A stretch of DNA of 64,000 nt from Brevibacterium permense. Its GTDB lineage: Bacteria > Actinomycetota > Actinomycetes > Actinomycetales > Brevibacteriaceae. The position numbers and the translations under genes were made by a program. The stretch covers positions 124,001 through 188,000 of the forward strand of contig NZ_JABSSX010000001.1 in NCBI RefSeq assembly GCF_013280495.1. The letters run 5' to 3'. Below the pieces are notes generated by a model, which was given only the letters and a program-made list of their open reading frames with translations, searched no databases and was not told the origin of the DNA. This document shows, in pieces, positions 1 to 8,973 of the stretch. How positions within the stretch are numbered: the stretch's first letter is position 1; each line of letters opens with the position of its first letter.

Positions 1-1947
<1,947 letters not shown>

Positions 1948-2264
1948 GCAGGTCGGACTGACTGCTTGATCCGGCGCGGGCCGGTCGGTTCGACGCGGGC
2001 GGGAATGTGGCGGGCGGGAATGAGGGAGTTCGCCTGGGCGCCTGGGCGCCTGGGCGCCTGTTCAACTGTGCGATCGGGCGATTCGATCCGAACTGAGTGC
2101 CGGAAGAGCCCGAGGTAGTTGAACGTTGTAGTTGAAGCTTGAATGTTTCTGGGAGTCGGCGCAGCACCTGTTTCGGTACAGTGGTGCCGTCGGGTCGCGG
2201 AAGCCGTCCCGCACCGTTCGGGCCTCAGGCCGCACCGATGTCAGACGATCCAACGTGAGGAACA
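1948..2264. other. noncoding stretch with short 8-bp tandem repeat
   Basis: No convincing gene is seen between the kinase and the DsbA-like gene. Bases 2031-2060 are 3.75 copies of CGCCTGGG. The promoter of the downstream gene must lie here, but I cannot place it firmly. Confidence 0.5.
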
Positions 2265-3125
2265 ATGGCGAAGAACAACTCCGCGGACGACAAGCGGAAC
2301 CGCGCACGCGAGAACGCCCGCCAGATCGCGGCGAATCAGGCGAAGAAGGAGAAGACCGCGAAGACGATCCTGTACACCGGGATCGCAGTGGTCGTCGTCG
2401 CCGTGCTCGCCGTGGTCGGTGTGCTCGTATTCCAGCAGAGCAAACCCGCTGTCAGCCCCGCGAACTATGTCTCCGACGGGATCACCGTGGGCAAGGACAA
2501 CACGCTCGTGCAGCCGCTGAAGATGCCGGAAGGCGAGGAATCGGATCTGCCGGCTCCGACCGAGGAGGGTGCGAAGAAAGGCGCCGCCACGGTCACCGTC
2601 TACCTCGACTTCCAGTGCCCCGGGTGCAAGGCCTTCGAGGAAGGCAATGCGAGCATGCTGCGCAAGCTCGCCAACGAGGGTTCGATCGTCGTCAACTACA
2701 AGCCGGTGTCGTTCCTCGACCGCATGTCAAGCGGCAACGAGTACTCCACCCGCGCAGCCAACCTCGCCGCCTGTGTCGTCGACAGCCAGCCCGAGGTCGC
2801 CATGGACCTGTTCGACGCTCTCTACGCTCAGCAGCCGGAGGAAGGCAGCGAGGGCCGCACCGACGAGGAGCTGCTCAAGGTGGCCGAGGACGCCGGCGTC
2901 GACACCTCGAAGAAACTCAAGGCCGATCCCGAGCAGACCGTGAAATCCTGCGTCACGGACCGCACCTTCGACAAGTTCGTCGAACAGTCGAGCCAGACCG
3001 CTCTGGACGACGGTGTCGAAGCCACCCCGTGGGTGCTCATCAACGGCAAGCAGACCGACAAGACCAGCGACTCGCAGGCTCTCGCCACCGAGATCCTCAA
3101 GGCCACCGGAGAGTTCAAGGGCTGA
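2265..3125 (+). CDS. DsbA-family thiol oxidoreductase, membrane-anchored
   Basis: 286 aa. A charged N-terminus (residues 1-35, Lys/Arg-rich) is followed by one TM helix at about 36-58 and an extracytoplasmic thioredoxin-fold domain. The active site CPGC is at residues 118-121 and the cis-proline loop is visible as ATPWVLING near the C-terminus. These are the hallmarks of the DsbA/thioredoxin_4 proteins that introduce or shuffle disulfides in secreted proteins of actinobacteria. The start is supported by GTGAGGA just upstream of ATG 2265. It stands alone, followed by a terminator at 3209. The physiological substrate cannot be inferred. Confidence 0.88.
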   Translation: MAKNNSADDKRNRARENARQIAANQAKKEKTAKTILYTGIAVVVVAVLAVVGVLVFQQSKPAVSPANYVSDGITVGKDNTLVQPLKMPEGEESDLPAPTEEGAKKGAATVTVYLDFQCPGCKAFEEGNASMLRKLANEGSIVVNYKPVSFLDRMSSGNEYSTRAANLAACVVDSQPEVAMDLFDALYAQQPEEGSEGRTDEELLKVAEDAGVDTSKKLKADPEQTVKSCVTDRTFDKFVEQSSQTALDDGVEATPWVLINGKQTDKTSDSQALATEILKATGEFKG

Positions 3126-3208
3126 GTCCCTGAGGACCTGATCGGTTCCTGTCCGAGGCTGGACCGGACATCGTCCGGGGCGGCGCTCGACCCGGCAGTG
3201 CACGAGTG

Positions 3209-3242
3209 AAGGCCGGACCCCGCCGAGGTGGGGCCCGGCCTT
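3209..3242 (+). terminator. rho-independent-type hairpin after the DsbA-like gene
   Basis: AAGGCCGG-ACCCC pairs with GGGG-C-CCGGCCTT across a short loop (3209-3242). The T-tract is weak (TTCGTCGTC), as is common in high-GC genomes. Confidence 0.7.
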
Positions 3243-3346
3243 CGTCGTCCCCGCAGGACGGGAGGTGCCTATCGGACGGGGATTGCCTACGGTGAGGTCG
3301 GGGCCGCCTCGGTGACGGTGACCTGCCGGACTCGTCGGCTGCGATT

Positions 3347-3376
3347 TTGTGGCCGGACCCGGCCATGGACTACTAT
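3347..3376 (+). promoter_or_regulatory. putative tRNA-Thr promoter
   Basis: TTGTGG at 3347-3352, an 18-bp spacer and TACTAT at 3371-3376 form a sigma-70-like promoter. Transcription would start near 3383, about 25 bases before the tRNA 5' end. Confidence 0.5.
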
Positions 3377-3407
3377 CGTGTAGGCGCGCACGCTCGGTGC
3401 GCACCTC

Positions 3408-3483
3408 GCCTCCTTAGCTCAGTTGGTAGAGCACCGCTCTTGTAAAGCGAAGGTCGTCAGTTCGAGTCTGACAGGGGGCTCCA
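3408..3483 (+). tRNA. tRNA-Thr (anticodon TGT), prophage integration target
   Basis: 76 nt. The seven-base acceptor stem GCCTCCT pairs with AGGGGGC, and the D-arm AGCTCAGTTGGTAGAGC and T-loop TTCGAGT are present. The anticodon loop CTTGTAA gives TGT, reading ACA and ACG threonine codons. CCA is encoded at 3481-3483. The discriminator base is T. The last 27 bases lie in the 44-bp attL repeat, so the prophage inserted at the tRNA 3' end and restored it from attP. The gene is intact and should be functional. Confidence 0.95.
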
Positions 3484-3500
3484 CTCGGGAAAGCCCCGCG
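3457..3500 (+). repeat. attL core, 44-bp direct repeat
   Basis: Identical to 44900-44943. It covers the T-arm and acceptor end of tRNA-Thr, the CCA, and the first arm (AAGCCCCGCG) of the tRNA terminator. Confidence 0.95.
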
Positions 3501-3530
3501 AACCGCTAGAACTAGCGGAACGCGGGGCTT
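3491..3530. terminator. phage-completed tRNA terminator at attL
   Basis: AAGCCCCGCG (3491-3500) pairs with CGCGGGGCTT (3521-3530). A second perfect hairpin CCGCTAG-AA-CTAGCGG is nested inside, and TTCTTCT follows. The left arm lies in the att core, while the inner hairpin and right arm are phage DNA. It can also stop leftward transcription from the integrase gene. Confidence 0.85.
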
Positions 3531-3553
3531 CTTCTATCCCCAGACATGGCGGC

Positions 3554-3575
3554 GTGCCCACACTTTGCCCACACT
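3554..3575. repeat. left arm-type integrase sites (two 11-bp repeats)
   Basis: GTGCCCACACT (3554-3564) and TTGCCCACACT (3565-3575) are contiguous 11-bp repeats and match the four repeats at 44789-44832 inside the other end. They abut the integrase stop codon. Their position and one-helical-turn phasing fit arm-type binding sites of a tyrosine integrase. Confidence 0.65.
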
Positions 3576-4673
3576 TCAAATCGCTTCGGACCTCGCCCGG
3601 TCCAGACTCGTGGCCACAGTATCCAGGTCGTCATCCCACAGCTCGGCATAGGTATCCAACGTCATCCCCGCCGACTTGTGCCCCAGCATTCGCTGCACCA
3701 CCTTCACATTCGCCCCAGACGACACCGACAACGACGCCGCAGTGTGCCGCAAATCGTGCGGAGTGATCTCAAGCCCCGCAGCCTTCTTCGCCCGCGTAAA
3801 CCAACCCTCAGACTTGTTCTGCGACTTCCACGACTTCGTCGACCTCGAGTTCAGCATCACGTTCCCCGTCTCCGTTACGAACATGCGGTCGCCCTCCGGC
3901 CGCAACAGCATCGGACGGTACATGGTCATCAGGAACGGTGGGATCGCCACCGACCGTGCCTCGTGGTTCTTCAACGTTCCCTCCTGCCACGACTTGCCAC
4001 CCACCTCGGTGACGTTGTCCCGCAGGTGCAGCCGGCGCCGCTTCACATCGACGTCACCCACCTTCAAGCCGGCGGCCTCGCCCCACCGCAGACCGCAATA
4101 CGCCAGGGTGTACACGAACTCCGGGTACTTCGACGCCTCCGCCAACCGCTTCACATCCTGGTGAGTCAGATACACCTTCCGCTTCCGCCGCTTCTTCGGC
4201 AACCGCACCGCACCCATCGGCGACGCCGGCACCAACCGATCAGCCACCGCGATATCGAAGATCCCCCGCAGCACAGTCGTGGCCGCCGCGATCGTCTCCC
4301 GCGACGAACCCTCACCGATCATCCCCGACACCCACGTCATCACCTCAGACGGACGAATCGACGACACCTCACGCTCACCGAATGCCGGCTGCACCCGGAG
4401 CCGCCACGCGATCTCCTTGCTGTACAAAGTCGTCGGCTTCAACCCATGCACCCCGGCCTCATAGATCGGCCACAGATCCCGCACCCGCGTCCGCCCTGCA
4501 GTCGGATCGATGTACGTCCCTTGCGACTTATCGACCTCCACCGAGTTGAGGAACATCTGCGCATCACGCTTCGTCGTGAACCCACGCTTATCCGTCTGCT
4601 TCCCGTCCGGCTTCCGGTACCGAACCCGGTACCGTCGACCAGCTCTGGTCTCGTACGGAGTGATCGTCGCCAT
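3576..4673 (-). CDS. int: tyrosine site-specific integrase
   Basis: 365 aa, lambda-type tyrosine recombinase that would integrate and excise the prophage at tRNA-Thr. An N-terminal arm-binding region (about 1-55) precedes the SAM-like core-binding domain (about 60-160) and the catalytic domain. Visible catalytic residues are R196 (in YCGLRWGE), K235, H306 and R309 (HDLRH), H332 (MLGHKS) and the nucleophile Y342 (TYAEL), so the full pentad is present. ATG 4673 is chosen because GGAAGGG lies about eight bases upstream; the frame stays open further upstream without conserved content. It is transcribed leftward towards attL, last in the lysogeny block. Confidence 0.95.
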   Translation of the reverse strand: MATITPYETRAGRRYRVRYRKPDGKQTDKRGFTTKRDAQMFLNSVEVDKSQGTYIDPTAGRTRVRDLWPIYEAGVHGLKPTTLYSKEIAWRLRVQPAFGEREVSSIRPSEVMTWVSGMIGEGSSRETIAAATTVLRGIFDIAVADRLVPASPMGAVRLPKKRRKRKVYLTHQDVKRLAEASKYPEFVYTLAYCGLRWGEAAGLKVGDVDVKRRRLHLRDNVTEVGGKSWQEGTLKNHEARSVAIPPFLMTMYRPMLLRPEGDRMFVTETGNVMLNSRSTKSWKSQNKSEGWFTRAKKAAGLEITPHDLRHTAASLSVSSGANVKVVQRMLGHKSAGMTLDTYAELWDDDLDTVATSLDRARSEAI

Positions 4674-4705
4674 GGTCAGCCCTTCCACGCACCACGAGGA
4701 TGCGG

Positions 4706-5137
4706 TTAGTCGGCGCCGCGCTCCCTGGCGCTCGCCTTGAGTTGTTCTGCTGTGTGTTGTTCGTCGGGGGATAGGTGGTCGAGTCGGTCGGCGAGGACTG
4801 CCGGCGTCACCCATAGGCTCTCGGCCCACTCCTCGACGCTCAGCGCGGCCTTCCACGCCCGAAACAGGAGCCGGGCGGGGATCAGTCGCTCTGCGGTGAT
4901 CTGTCGCACCTGCGCCTCGATTCGGGAGTTCTGGCGGCAGGTGTGGCCGTGCTCGATATGGATTAGTTCGTGCTGTAGGGCGCACCGTCGTTCGACCTGC
5001 AGGAGGTTCTTGGCCATCCAGATGATGTTCCGGCCGTTGGTGACAGCATGGACGGGAGGGGGAAGGTCATCACGCCACGAGACGGCAACAGTGTCGAGCT
5101 CGCGCAACGCCTTCCACGGGTGTGGAAACACGCTCAT
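4706..5137 (-). CDS. ImmA/IrrE-family metalloprotease
   Basis: 143 aa. The zinc-protease motif HELIH is at residues 56-60, followed by EHGH and a downstream glutamate-containing helix (ITAERL) as in ImmA/IrrE proteins. In ICEBs1 and several phages, ImmA cleaves or inactivates the resident repressor on DNA damage and so triggers induction; the same role here is inferred from location between integrase and repressor. The start could be ATG 5137 or GTG 5149; neither has a Shine-Dalgarno, and an inverted repeat ends one base before ATG 5137, so the mRNA may be leaderless. Confidence 0.82.
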   Translation of the reverse strand: MSVFPHPWKALRELDTVAVSWRDDLPPPVHAVTNGRNIIWMAKNLLQVERRCALQHELIHIEHGHTCRQNSRIEAQVRQITAERLIPARLLFRAWKAALSVEEWAESLWVTPAVLADRLDHLSPDEQHTAEQLKASARERGAD

Positions 5138-5161
5138 ACATTCGGACACTAGTTCGAATGT
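5138..5161. promoter_or_regulatory. operator-like inverted repeat before the ImmA gene
   Basis: ACATTCG, a 10-base spacer and CGAATGT form a perfect 7-bp inverted repeat abutting the ATG of the protease gene. It may be an operator of a separate promoter for protease and integrase. No other copy was noticed. Confidence 0.45.
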
Positions 5162-5191
5162 AGTTAGGAGTCGAATTGATGGGCGGTGCAG

Positions 5192-5710
5192 TCACGGTTG
5201 CGGCGAAGGCCGCGAGGGAGCGCGAGTAACCCGATCGTTCGCGGCGACTACTTCTATCCGTTGGGAATAGTCCATCCACTGAAGAGCACGGGACACGCGA
5301 GCAATGAGGAGTCCGAGAGATGCGCCAGCTACGAGGATGGCGAGTGTGGAGTTTGCTGCATCAATCCAGAAGCATGCAAGCCCTGTCACCGATACAGCGA
5401 AGGTGTCTCGAATGATGCTGCGCCAGTTTTTCCGGAGCGGCTCCCGGAAGGTATCTCGAAGGCTTCCCATCACATCGCTCTTCGCGCCGTAGAGAGTCGA
5501 CCGTGCGAATGTAACTGAGGCCATGGAGAGCCCGGAGATGGTTAGCAGGCCGGTATAGATCGCCCACCGAAGCTCAGGTTCGTTTAAGCTGACGGTGCTT
5601 ATTGCCAGCCAGGCCACAAGAGTGCCGACTGGAACGAAGATGAAGTCGTAAGCAGGACTGAGCATGAACGCGTCTCTCACATGCGTGGTGATGCTTGAGT
5701 TCATGGTCAT
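5192..5710 (-). CDS. four-TM membrane protein in the lysogeny operon, unrecognised
   Basis: 172 aa, family not recognised. Hydrophobic segments at about 24-42, 48-70, 100-118 and 120-138 suggest four TM helices, with a basic cytoplasmic stretch between the second and third and a basic tail. ATG 5710 overlaps the TGA of the preceding gene as TGATG, and GGAGG lies in the end of that gene, so translation is coupled. It is co-transcribed with the repressor and should be made in the lysogen. A superinfection-exclusion or abortive-infection membrane effector is a reasonable inference from position only. Confidence 0.75.
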   Translation of the reverse strand: MTMNSSITTHVRDAFMLSPAYDFIFVPVGTLVAWLAISTVSLNEPELRWAIYTGLLTISGLSMASVTFARSTLYGAKSDVMGSLRDTFREPLRKNWRSIIRDTFAVSVTGLACFWIDAANSTLAILVAGASLGLLIARVSRALQWMDYSQRIEVVAANDRVTRAPSRPSPQP

Positions 5711-6639
5711 CAGCCTCCGTCCACCTCGACATCCAGAATACGCTCGAGGTCGGTTCGCCGGCCATGAATCTCGCCGACTAACCCGCTGAAAGTCAATCTA
5801 TCGCCAGCCACTGACACTTCCTCCTTGTGGGCGAGATTCGACTCTACGAGGCTGACGTCCTCAATGTGCCCATCGGAGTTATATATCTTAGCTTCGGACT
5901 TTTTGCCTGGCTGGATGAACAGGCGGGAGGAGCTGAGGAAGAGTGAAGCCAGGCCGCGTCGAGACTTCTGCTTTTGACGGCCCGCTTTGGTGAGGCGAAC
6001 TTTGATTTCAACTTCGACGTCATCCCCGACCTCCTCTGTAAGCTGCTGTTCAAGCTGGATGGGCCCCGGAAGCGTGCCTTGCTGGGACTGGTCCTCGATT
6101 AGCTTGAGTAGATCTCGCTGAGTCGCGAACTGGGACCTGAATTCGGTGATCTCGCCTTCGCGCTTCAGTTGTTGGAGTTTGCCAGATCCCATTACTGGAC
6201 TGATTTTCCAATGGATGCCACGTTCCTGTGGGTACGCCTCTTCGAGGAGAGCCAGCAGCTGGGCCTTGCCGGGTGGGTTCTGGCCGCCGCTCGCCAGCAC
6301 GAAGTAGGGGCGTGCTCCGAAAGGCATTACGAAAGTCGAAATTGAAAGCGGTTTACCGTCGTCACCTGTGCTGTCCGCTAGGTCCTTGACAGGTCCGTCA
6401 GAGTCCAGCTGGGTCATGAAATCAGTTGAAATCGGCCGATGTATCGCGAAGCTCGACAGATCGGGATATCTGCTGAACCAGTGGTCCTCGAGCTTCGCCT
6501 GGTGGTGCGCGTGGCCGCTCAGGAAGTTATGGACCCGCTCCCAATCAAACTCGTCGGGTAGGAACTCCCCGTCAGGCGTGGACTGCGAAACGCGGAAATA
6601 CCGCACCCCGACTTCCTTCACTCTCTTGGTGTCTTCCAT
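5710..6639 (-). CDS. 309-aa soluble protein in the lysogeny operon, unrecognised
   Basis: 309 aa with no TM segment or signal peptide; I do not recognise the family. The N-terminal half is mixed alpha/beta with a His-rich stretch near residue 43 (GHAHHQAK). The C-terminal half (about 205-305) is rich in alternating hydrophobic and charged residues and looks beta-stranded. Its start overlaps the repressor stop and its stop overlaps the start of the membrane protein, both as TGATG. That strict coupling suggests the two products act together and are expressed in lysogens, as expected for prophage-encoded immunity or defence modules. Function is unproven. Confidence 0.75.
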   Translation of the reverse strand: MEDTKRVKEVGVRYFRVSQSTPDGEFLPDEFDWERVHNFLSGHAHHQAKLEDHWFSRYPDLSSFAIHRPISTDFMTQLDSDGPVKDLADSTGDDGKPLSISTFVMPFGARPYFVLASGGQNPPGKAQLLALLEEAYPQERGIHWKISPVMGSGKLQQLKREGEITEFRSQFATQRDLLKLIEDQSQQGTLPGPIQLEQQLTEEVGDDVEVEIKVRLTKAGRQKQKSRRGLASLFLSSSRLFIQPGKKSEAKIYNSDGHIEDVSLVESNLAHKEEVSVAGDRLTFSGLVGEIHGRRTDLERILDVEVDGG

Positions 6640-7271
6640 CAGCTGTCGTCCTTTGTCTCGTCGGGCTGATACGCAGCGTGCCGCATGATCTCATCGACCG
6701 GCGCATCGTCGCCCTCGTCCTGTGCCGCGCTCGCCTCTGGCTTGGGGCCGCGCAGTCGTCGGACGTTGTCCCCGCTGCCGTCGTTGATGGATTCGTGGTC
6801 GAGGTCTCCTCGGGCTCGGCCTCCGAATGCACCGAGCCCGTCGTCTGCTCCTGTGACCGGCGTCCCGCCGGCGTCTGTATGTGGGGTGGCTTTTCCATCG
6901 CCATCACCTGCTTCCTTCATCGCCGTGATCGCGGCAAGAAGAATGCGCTTGTCCCTGGCGGAGATCTCCACGTCGTTCTCGATCGCCTCGGCTGCCCCGG
7001 TGGTGTTGCGTTCGGGGTACTCGAGGTTCGTTGATCGGATCGCTGCTTCGACGACGACGCGCTCTGGAACCTGGATGAGGATCGCGAGGTTCTTGAGTGT
7101 CGCCGTGCTGATGTGCCTGGGCGGCTCGTTCTTCATCTTGCCGATGTTGGTCTTCGTGAACCCGGACAGACCCAGCTCTTCGGCACGCCTCTCAAGGGCG
7201 CGGTTGGACCATTGGCGGTCCTGCTGTGCTCCGGCGATGAGTCGGCCGAGCGGGGTCAATTCAGTGCTCAC
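6639..7271 (-). CDS. HTH immunity repressor
   Basis: 210 aa. Residues about 5-70 form an XRE-like helix-turn-helix domain with NRALERRAEELGLSGFT and TKTNIGKM as the likely helices. The rest is an acidic, low-complexity tail with no LexA/S24 peptidase motif, so induction probably depends on the ImmA-like protease rather than self-cleavage. GTG 7271 is the start, supported by AGGAAG twelve bases upstream. It is divergent from the Cro-like gene across a control region with repeated AGTGGACAC boxes, its probable operators. It heads the leftward lysogeny operon. Confidence 0.85.
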   Translation of the reverse strand: MSTELTPLGRLIAGAQQDRQWSNRALERRAEELGLSGFTKTNIGKMKNEPPRHISTATLKNLAILIQVPERVVVEAAIRSTNLEYPERNTTGAAEAIENDVEISARDKRILLAAITAMKEAGDGDGKATPHTDAGGTPVTGADDGLGAFGGRARGDLDHESINDGSGDNVRRLRGPKPEASAAQDEGDDAPVDEIMRHAAYQPDETKDDS

Positions 7272-7330
7272 GGATCACATCTTCCTAGGGGCGATGACAG
7301 TCGGCAACACACCAGGTCACCGGCTGGACA

Positions 7331-7360
7331 ATTCCAGTGGACACTAGAAAGTCTAAGCAA
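7331..7360 (-). promoter_or_regulatory. candidate leftward repressor promoter
   Basis: On the minus strand TTGCTT (7360-7355), an 18-bp spacer and TGGAAT (7336-7331) form a weak sigma-70-like promoter for the lysogeny operon. Operator box 7336-7344 lies against its -10. Confidence 0.35.
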
Positions 7361-7457
7361 AAAGGGGACACGATGCCCGGCCCCGCGCGGAACCTAGGGA
7401 ATTGCCACTTGCCAAGTGGACACCAGCGTGAATATAATGGCCGTAATTAGTGGACAC
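7336..7457 (+). promoter_or_regulatory. operator cluster, three AGTGGACAC boxes
   Basis: Perfect AGTGGACAC occurs at 7336-7344, 7415-7423 and 7449-7457, all in the same orientation, with a weaker GGGGACAC at 7364-7371. The core GTG-GA-CAC is a 3-2-3 palindrome. The first box overlaps the leftward promoter; the second and third flank the -10 of the rightward promoter. This is the layout of a phage genetic switch. Confidence 0.7.
7409..7438 (+). promoter_or_regulatory. rightward early promoter
   Basis: TTGCCA (7409-7414), an 18-bp spacer and a consensus TATAAT (7433-7438) give the strongest promoter seen in the window. Operator boxes occupy the spacer (7415-7423) and the start-site region (7449-7457), so repressor binding would block it. 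Confidence 0.75.
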
Positions 7458-7480
7458 CCGGCAGATCGGAAGGTACAGTT

Positions 7481-7789
7481 ATGGCTACAGCAAAGGTCTA
7501 CCAACTAGGAGGGATCTGGATGGAGCTTCGAGACCGCAAGAAGCTGGCTCGACTCATGATCGTCCAGGGCGTTTCTCAGCGTGAGCTCGCACGAGCTGCC
7601 GGCTGGAAATCACACAGCTACGTGGCTCGACTCATCAAAGGTGAGGCGAAGACGCTCGAAACAAACCCAGCACTACGCATCGCGCATTTTCTGCAGGTCG
7701 GCGTAGAGGACCTTTTTTTGACCCGAGTGGACACAGAAAAAGGCCACATGGAATCAAGTAAAGGCCGCAGCGCAAAGGAGGTCGCGTGA
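7481..7789 (+). CDS. Cro-like HTH regulator
   Basis: 102 aa. The HTH is visible as VSQRELARAAGWKSHSYVARL (about residues 31-51), a typical XRE-family fold. ATG 7481 follows GGAAGG by seven bases. It is the first gene of the rightward early operon, opposite the repressor, so a Cro-type role is inferred. A fourth AGTGGACAC box lies inside the gene at 7736-7744, which could serve as a roadblock site for the repressor. Confidence 0.8.
   Translation: MATAKVYQLGGIWMELRDRKKLARLMIVQGVSQRELARAAGWKSHSYVARLIKGEAKTLETNPALRIAHFLQVGVEDLFLTRVDTEKGHMESSKGRSAKEVA
7736..7744 (+). promoter_or_regulatory. intragenic operator box AGTGGACAC
   Basis: Perfect copy of the control-region box inside the 3' end of the Cro-like gene, in the same orientation, about 280 bp into the transcript. 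Intragenic repressor sites that block elongation are known in some actinophages (stoperators). Confidence 0.5.
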
Positions 7790-7968
7790 TGACTAGCACC
7801 ACGGAGCTCGCGGAACACCGTGACAACGAGTACCGCGACTTCGCCGTCCTGCACGACCTCGACGCGAGGATGCTCAACCGGGGCGCGAAGCGGAATCGCC
7901 TGCACGACCCGTACCCGTTCGAAGTCTCCGGCGACGCGCTCGCCCGCTACAAGGCAACGCACTCATGA
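7789..7968 (+). CDS. small early phage protein, unrecognised
   Basis: 59 aa. ATG 7789 overlaps the preceding TGA (TGATG) and has AGGAGG seven bases upstream; an in-frame GTG at 7786 is possible. The product is charged and hydrophilic with no motif I recognise. Position as second gene of the early operon suggests a regulatory or host-takeover role, which is inference. Confidence 0.65.
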   Translation: MTSTTELAEHRDNEYRDFAVLHDLDARMLNRGAKRNRLHDPYPFEVSGDALARYKATHS

Positions 7969-8189
7969 CCGACTCGACAGTGATGAAGCGCGTCCTCAAA
8001 CCCGCCGAGGCCGCCGAGTACATCGGAGTACCGGCCAACACCCTCGCATCGTGGCGATACCTCGACCGAGGCGACGGGGGAGGGCGCTCACCGAAGTGGA
8101 TCAAGTCCCGCAACGGCGCAACGCAGAAGTGCATCGGGTACCGGCTCGAAGCTCTCGACGCGTGGCTCGAAGAGAGCGAATCAGCATGA
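7965..8189 (+). CDS. excisionase-like HTH protein
   Basis: 74 aa winged-helix/HTH_17-type protein. The signature KPAEAAEYIGVPANTLASWR (about 12-31) followed by YRLEALDAWLEE is that of the excisionase/AlpA group that binds attP arms and biases the integrase towards excision. It overlaps the preceding gene by ATGA. It is the only excisionase candidate in the prophage, so Xis is the favoured role, but a transcription regulator is possible. Confidence 0.75.
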   Translation: MTDSTVMKRVLKPAEAAEYIGVPANTLASWRYLDRGDGGGRSPKWIKSRNGATQKCIGYRLEALDAWLEESESA

Positions 8190-8230
8190 CCACCCACACC
8201 GCCACAGACCAAGACAGGAAGTGTTCAACG

Positions 8231-8590
8231 ATGACCACACCAGCACCCACCCCAGCCACCATCCGCAGGAACGCCTCGATCAACCAGGCGATCACCGACG
8301 CCGAGCGACTCGCCGCAGTCCTCCGTCAATACCGCGGGGCACAGCGCGACGGATTCCCAATGTCGCACCTGGCACGCGTCGAAGCAGTCCTCGAGCAGGC
8401 CATAAACAGTGTGTTCGACATGACCGCCGGTGAACGTCGCGACCTCGTCGAGATCGGCACCGCCGCCGCCGAGGACGAACGCCTCCGCATCGCCGCAGCC
8501 CGACCGATCCGCCCGGTCGGGTTCCGCCCGGAACCAACCCTGCCTGCCTCGGCAGTGCTTCACGCAGTCTCAGCAGGGGACTGCGACTGA
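8231..8590 (+). CDS. early phage protein, unrecognised
   Basis: 119 aa from ATG 8231, which has AGGAAG nine bases upstream. An in-frame ATG at 8186, overlapping the previous stop, would add 15 residues but lacks a ribosome-binding site. Predicted mainly helical; no motif recognised. Confidence 0.65.
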   Translation: MTTPAPTPATIRRNASINQAITDAERLAAVLRQYRGAQRDGFPMSHLARVEAVLEQAINSVFDMTAGERRDLVEIGTAAAEDERLRIAAARPIRPVGFRPEPTLPASAVLHAVSAGDCD

Positions 8591-8859
8591 TGCCCCGCGC
8601 CGAGATGCCCACCGAGATGGAGCAGTCGCGACTCGACGCACTGTTCAACATGAAGCTCGCCACCAAGAACCGCGTCGAAGCGCTCGCCGCCGAGGTCATG
8701 GCCGCCCCGGTCTCCTACGACATGGACGTCGACAACATCGACCCCGTCGCCGACACCCTCCTCAACATCTACGACGAAGCAGACGCGAACATCGCGGCGC
8801 TCCGACTGATCACTGAGGACGAGGTCGTGTCGAAGATCCGGCAGAAGCCGACCCCATGA
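8590..8859 (+). CDS. early phage protein, unrecognised
   Basis: 89 aa, acidic and helical. The start overlaps the previous stop as TGATG, so it belongs to the same operon. No motif recognised. Confidence 0.65.
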   Translation: MPRAEMPTEMEQSRLDALFNMKLATKNRVEALAAEVMAAPVSYDMDVDNIDPVADTLLNIYDEADANIAALRLITEDEVVSKIRQKPTP

Positions 8860-8922
8860 ACCGGGTGGGTCCCGGTGGAGGGGGAAGCCCCGGGGCCTGC
8901 TCGCAGCCATTGCAAATGAAGA

Positions 8923-8946
8923 GCCCCCGCCGGGCAGGGCGAGGGC
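8923..8946 (+). terminator. GC-rich hairpin before the antirepressor gene
   Basis: GCCCCCGCC pairs with GGCGAGGGC with one mismatch across GGGCAG. There is no T-tract, so attenuation or mRNA stability is possible rather than termination. Confidence 0.35.
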
Positions 8947-8973
8947 GAGAGACACCAGGAAGGTGATCAACCA

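Noticed and set aside
3546-4709. 387-codon plus-strand frame over the integrase
   Set aside because: Antisense shadow of the integrase, which has the full catalytic pentad.
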